Source: Chitinophagaceae bacterium
GTDB taxonomy: Bacteria > Bacteroidota > Bacteroidia > Chitinophagales > Chitinophagaceae
NCBI GenBank assembly: GCA_947472635.1
Contig: CANJDY010000121.1
Location: 1-8,067, forward strand
DNA length: 8,067 nucleotides
Direction: 5' to 3'
The stretch's first letter is position 1. Each line of letters begins with the position of its first letter. Below are positions 6,212-8,067 of this stretch, one piece after another. Position numbers and translations under genes: made by a program. The notes under the pieces are model-generated. The model saw only the letters and a list, made by a program, of their open reading frames with translations. It did no database searches and was not told the DNA's origin.

Positions 6212-6220
6212 GCAGGCAAC
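6212..6220 (-). other. left junction of the cassette array
   Basis: On minus this reads GTTGCCTGC, the exact reverse complement of the R'' arm of site B (GCAGGCAAC). Under the cassette model the recombination point is between G (6220) and TT (6219). No L' arm of the CGCAAAT type precedes it, unlike sites A and B. A small palindrome AGCCAT-AAA-ATGGCT (6232-6246) lies just outside. Confidence 0.5.
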
Positions 6221-6784
6221 TAGTTTATACCAGCCATAAAATGGCTCCAATCCACCCATATCCGGGATGCTTGGTGTCACAAAGGGGCTGGATATGTATT
6301 AATGCCTATAAACTTATTGCAACTTAACCCCTTTATCTTGATCTGCCTATATCCTATAGGTGGTATATTTAGGATACTCAGCTTTTTGTTCCTGTTTATT
6401 AGCTTATGGAACTGGTTAAAATGGCAATACTTTCTATTTGCATTTTGAATCAAAATCATTTTTTTGCAAAATCTATTCGTTTTATAGCCAGTTTTCGTGC
6501 ATTTTACATTAACGGAGCATTTGCTGGGGATTCGGCTTGGTCCGTTGAACTGTTAAGTTGAATCCATTTACGCTCACTTTGCCTATTCTACCTATCAATT
6601 GTAGCAATTTTTTGTTTGTTTGGGTAATGTACTTGCTTTAGGTAAATTTGCATGGTTTGTGTGCAAGGTGTTTACAATGGAGGGCCTTGGGACAAAGTTC
6701 GTGGCAGCTGGGTTTTGTTAATTCCATTATAGGCATTAGGCGAAATCGGTTAGCTTCGAGAGCTTAGTATTACAATAGTAAATT
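6221..6784. other. long non-coding region upstream of metG
   Basis: This 564-base stretch has no convincing gene. A 60-codon frame on minus at 6277-6459 has low-complexity composition and no family resemblance. I see no tRNA cloverleaf or conserved riboswitch pattern. The right part holds the likely metG promoter and a leader of about 128 bases. The left part may be degraded DNA flanking the cassette array. Confidence 0.6.
6619..6650 (+). promoter_or_regulatory. candidate metG promoter
   Basis: TTTG at 6619-6622, a 20-base spacer and TAAATTTG at 6643-6650 match the Bacteroidota -33/-7 pair (TTTG and TAnnTTTG) exactly, with normal spacing. Transcription would start near 6657 and give a leader of about 128 bases before the ATG at 6785. 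Confidence 0.55.
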
Positions 6785-8067
6785 ATGACTGATCCAAAAA
6801 GATATTTAATTACTTCTGCACTTCCTTATGCTAATGGTCCAAAACATATTGGGCATTTGGCAGGGGCTTATTTGCCGGCGGATATTTATGTTCGTTACCT
6901 ACGTGCAAAAAAGAAAGATGTGGTATACGTTTGTGGAAGCGATGAGCATGGTGCTGCCATTACCATCCAGGCAATGAAGGAAAAGACTACGCCCCAGGCG
7001 ATTGTAGATAAATACCATGCTATGTTGAAAAGCAATATGGCTGACCTAGGCATCTCCTTCGATATCTATCATCGTACCTCCGAACAGCTTCATCATGAAA
7101 CAGCCCAAGAGTTTTTTTCAGCATTGAATGAACAGGGGGATCTTGAAATCAAGGAAACCGAACAATATTTTGATGTGGAAGCCAATACATTTTTGGCGGA
7201 TCGTTATATTGTGGGAACCTGTCCGATTTGTGCCAGTGAAAATGCCTATGGCGACCAATGTGAAAAATGCGGCACCTCACTAAGTCCTGAAGAATTAATT
7301 CATCCAAGGAGTACCTTAAGTGGGAATGCACCCGTAAAAAAATTGACAAGGCATTGGTATTTACCATTGAATCGGCACGAAGATTTTTTACGTAAATGGA
7401 TACTCGAAGATCATCAACAGGACTGGAAAGCAAATGTATTGGGACAGTGCAAAAGTTGGCTGGATATAGGGTTGCAGCCAAGAGCAGTTACCAGGGATTT
7501 GGATTGGGGAATTAAAGTGCCTAGTTCGGCCTCGGCTAATTCCGTTGAAGGCGTTGCTGAATTTGAGGCTGGTAAAGTACTTTATGTTTGGTTTGACGCC
7601 CCTATCGGCTATATCAGTGCTACGAAGCAATGGGCAATTGATAATGACCGGGACTGGAAACCCTATTGGTATAATGAAGACACTAAGCTGGTACATTTTA
7701 TAGGCAAGGATAATATTGTTTTTCACGCCATCATTTTTCCGGTGATGCTGAAGTTGCACGGTAATATACTTCCAGATAATGTGCCCAGCAACGAGTTCAT
7801 GAATTTGGAAGGCGACAAGATGAGTACCAGTCGCGGTTGGAGCATTGAAATGGATGACTACATCAATGATTTTGTGAAGAAGGAAAATGGGGGCGACCAA
7901 ATGGTGGATGCCTTGCGATATTATTTAACAGCCATTTCCCCCGAAACGAAAGACAGCGAATTTACCTGGAAGGGATTTCAAGATTCCGTCAAAGGAGAGT
8001 TGGTAGATGTTTTTGGAAATTTTGTGAACAGGGCCTTTGTGCTCATGCATAAATTATGCAAGGGAAA
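6785..8067 (+). CDS. methionyl-tRNA synthetase, 5' part (runs off the window)
   Basis: The first 427 codons of a class I aminoacyl-tRNA synthetase that charges tRNA-Met with methionine in the cytosol. The ATP-binding HIGH motif is at 21-24 (in PKHIGHLAG). The connective insertion carries a zinc-binding set of four cysteines, C146, C149, C159 and C162 (CPIC...CEKC). The KMSKS loop appears as KMSTS at 345-349, an accepted variant. [12 protein letters not shown] and [15 protein letters not shown] are typical of MetRS. The frame is open to the window end; the rest of the anticodon-binding domain and any C-terminal tRNA-binding dimerisation domain lie outside. The start [15 protein letters not shown] fits the family. 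The upstream bases are AT-rich with no Shine-Dalgarno site. Confidence 0.97.
   Translation, partial: MTDPKRYLITSALPYANGPKHIGHLAGAYLPADIYVRYLRAKKKDVVYVCGSDEHGAAITIQAMKEKTTPQAIVDKYHAMLKSNMADLGISFDIYHRTSEQLHHETAQEFFSALNEQGDLEIKETEQYFDVEANTFLADRYIVGTCPICASENAYGDQCEKCGTSLSPEELIHPRSTLSGNAPVKKLTRHWYLPLNRHEDFLRKWILEDHQQDWKANVLGQCKSWLDIGLQPRAVTRDLDWGIKVPSSASANSVEGVAEFEAGKVLYVWFDAPIGYISATKQWAIDNDRDWKPYWYNEDTKLVHFIGKDNIVFHAIIFPVMLKLHGNILPDNVPSNEFMNLEGDKMSTSRGWSIEMDDYINDFVKKENGGDQMVDALRYYLTAISPETKDSEFTWKGFQDSVKGELVDVFGNFVNRAFVLMHKLCKG

Larger units (their letters stand above)
4234..6219 (-). mobile_element. two-cassette, integrase-less integron array (CALIN-like), putative
   Basis: Two units are read on minus: unit 1 at 6219-5455 (small membrane protein) and unit 2 at 5454-4234 (acyltransferase). 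Each has one main gene followed by an attC-like palindrome. Unit 1 begins after a G with TTGCCTGC, and the first arm of its own palindrome is GCAGGCAAC, the exact reverse complement including that G. Unit 2 begins TTGTACGC and its palindrome's first arm is GTGTACAAC, complementary at 8 of 9 bases. Cassette circularisation and insertion at G/TT of an attC site creates this relation, because each cassette carries the last bases of its own R' arm at its front. No integrase gene or attI site is visible. The outer right boundary (6220) is not preceded by a recognisable palindrome, which may mean insertion at a secondary site. Confidence 0.6.

Noticed and set aside
6277..6459. Minus-strand 60-codon frame upstream of metG
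   Set aside because: AT-driven composition, no domain, no helix pattern and no plausible start context.
6221..6784. tRNA, riboswitch or T-box in the long metG upstream region
   Set aside because: No cloverleaf, no TTCGAATC-type T-arm and no conserved T-box or SAM aptamer motif was recognised.
7149..7900. Minus-strand frames of 110 and 170 codons inside metG
   Set aside because: They are antisense shadows of a clear MetRS coding sequence with intact HIGH, zinc and KMSTS motifs.

Overview
The window reads as chromosomal DNA from a member of the Bacteroidota, probably near Chitinophagaceae or a related family. It is AT-rich and lacks obvious Shine-Dalgarno sites. It has promoter-like TAnnTTTG elements typical of that phylum, and its protein families (S66 LD-carboxypeptidase, Bem46-like membrane-anchored hydrolases, MetRS) look Bacteroidota-like. 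The assignment is inference, since no rRNA or marker search was possible.

Layout from left to right. Positions 1-232 hold a non-coding array of three consecutive palindromic units bounded by GACCAAC and GTTGGTC. Two paralogous membrane-anchored alpha/beta hydrolases follow on + (336-1124 and 1213-2022). The second one ends 15 bases inside the end of a minus-strand pair of paralogous S66 LD-carboxypeptidases (2008-2919 and 2916-3938, coupled through an ATGA overlap), which probably trim or recycle peptidoglycan peptides. From 4226 to 6220 there is a block with an acyltransferase-3 gene and a small two-helix membrane protein gene, both on minus. The 5' part of metG (methionyl-tRNA synthetase) starts at 6785 on + and runs off the right edge, behind a good TTTG-N20-TAAATTTG promoter candidate.

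The most interesting part is 4226-6220. Each of the two minus-strand genes is followed by a long imperfect palindrome (4226-4338 and 5447-5646). The two palindromes share the same inner blocks in the same arrangement, ATTTGCGAAG and TTTGCAAAT on +, with outer arms built around GTTG. The first bases of each gene-carrying unit are the reverse complement of the outer left arm (R'') of its own downstream palindrome: 9 of 9 for one unit and 8 of 9 for the other. Site-specific recombination at integron attC sites produces exactly this relation. I therefore read the block as a two-cassette array without an integrase in view (a CALIN-like element), with attC sites whose core differs from the classical GTTRRRY. 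The first cassette carries the small membrane protein and perhaps a 23-residue signal-peptide-like ORF. The second carries the acyltransferase, whose last residues are encoded by the attC-like arm.

In functional terms the flanking genes are ordinary chromosomal housekeeping or envelope genes. The cassette block looks like an accessory insertion between the LD-carboxypeptidase pair and metG, with cargo aimed at the envelope (polysaccharide or lipid acylation and a membrane protein).
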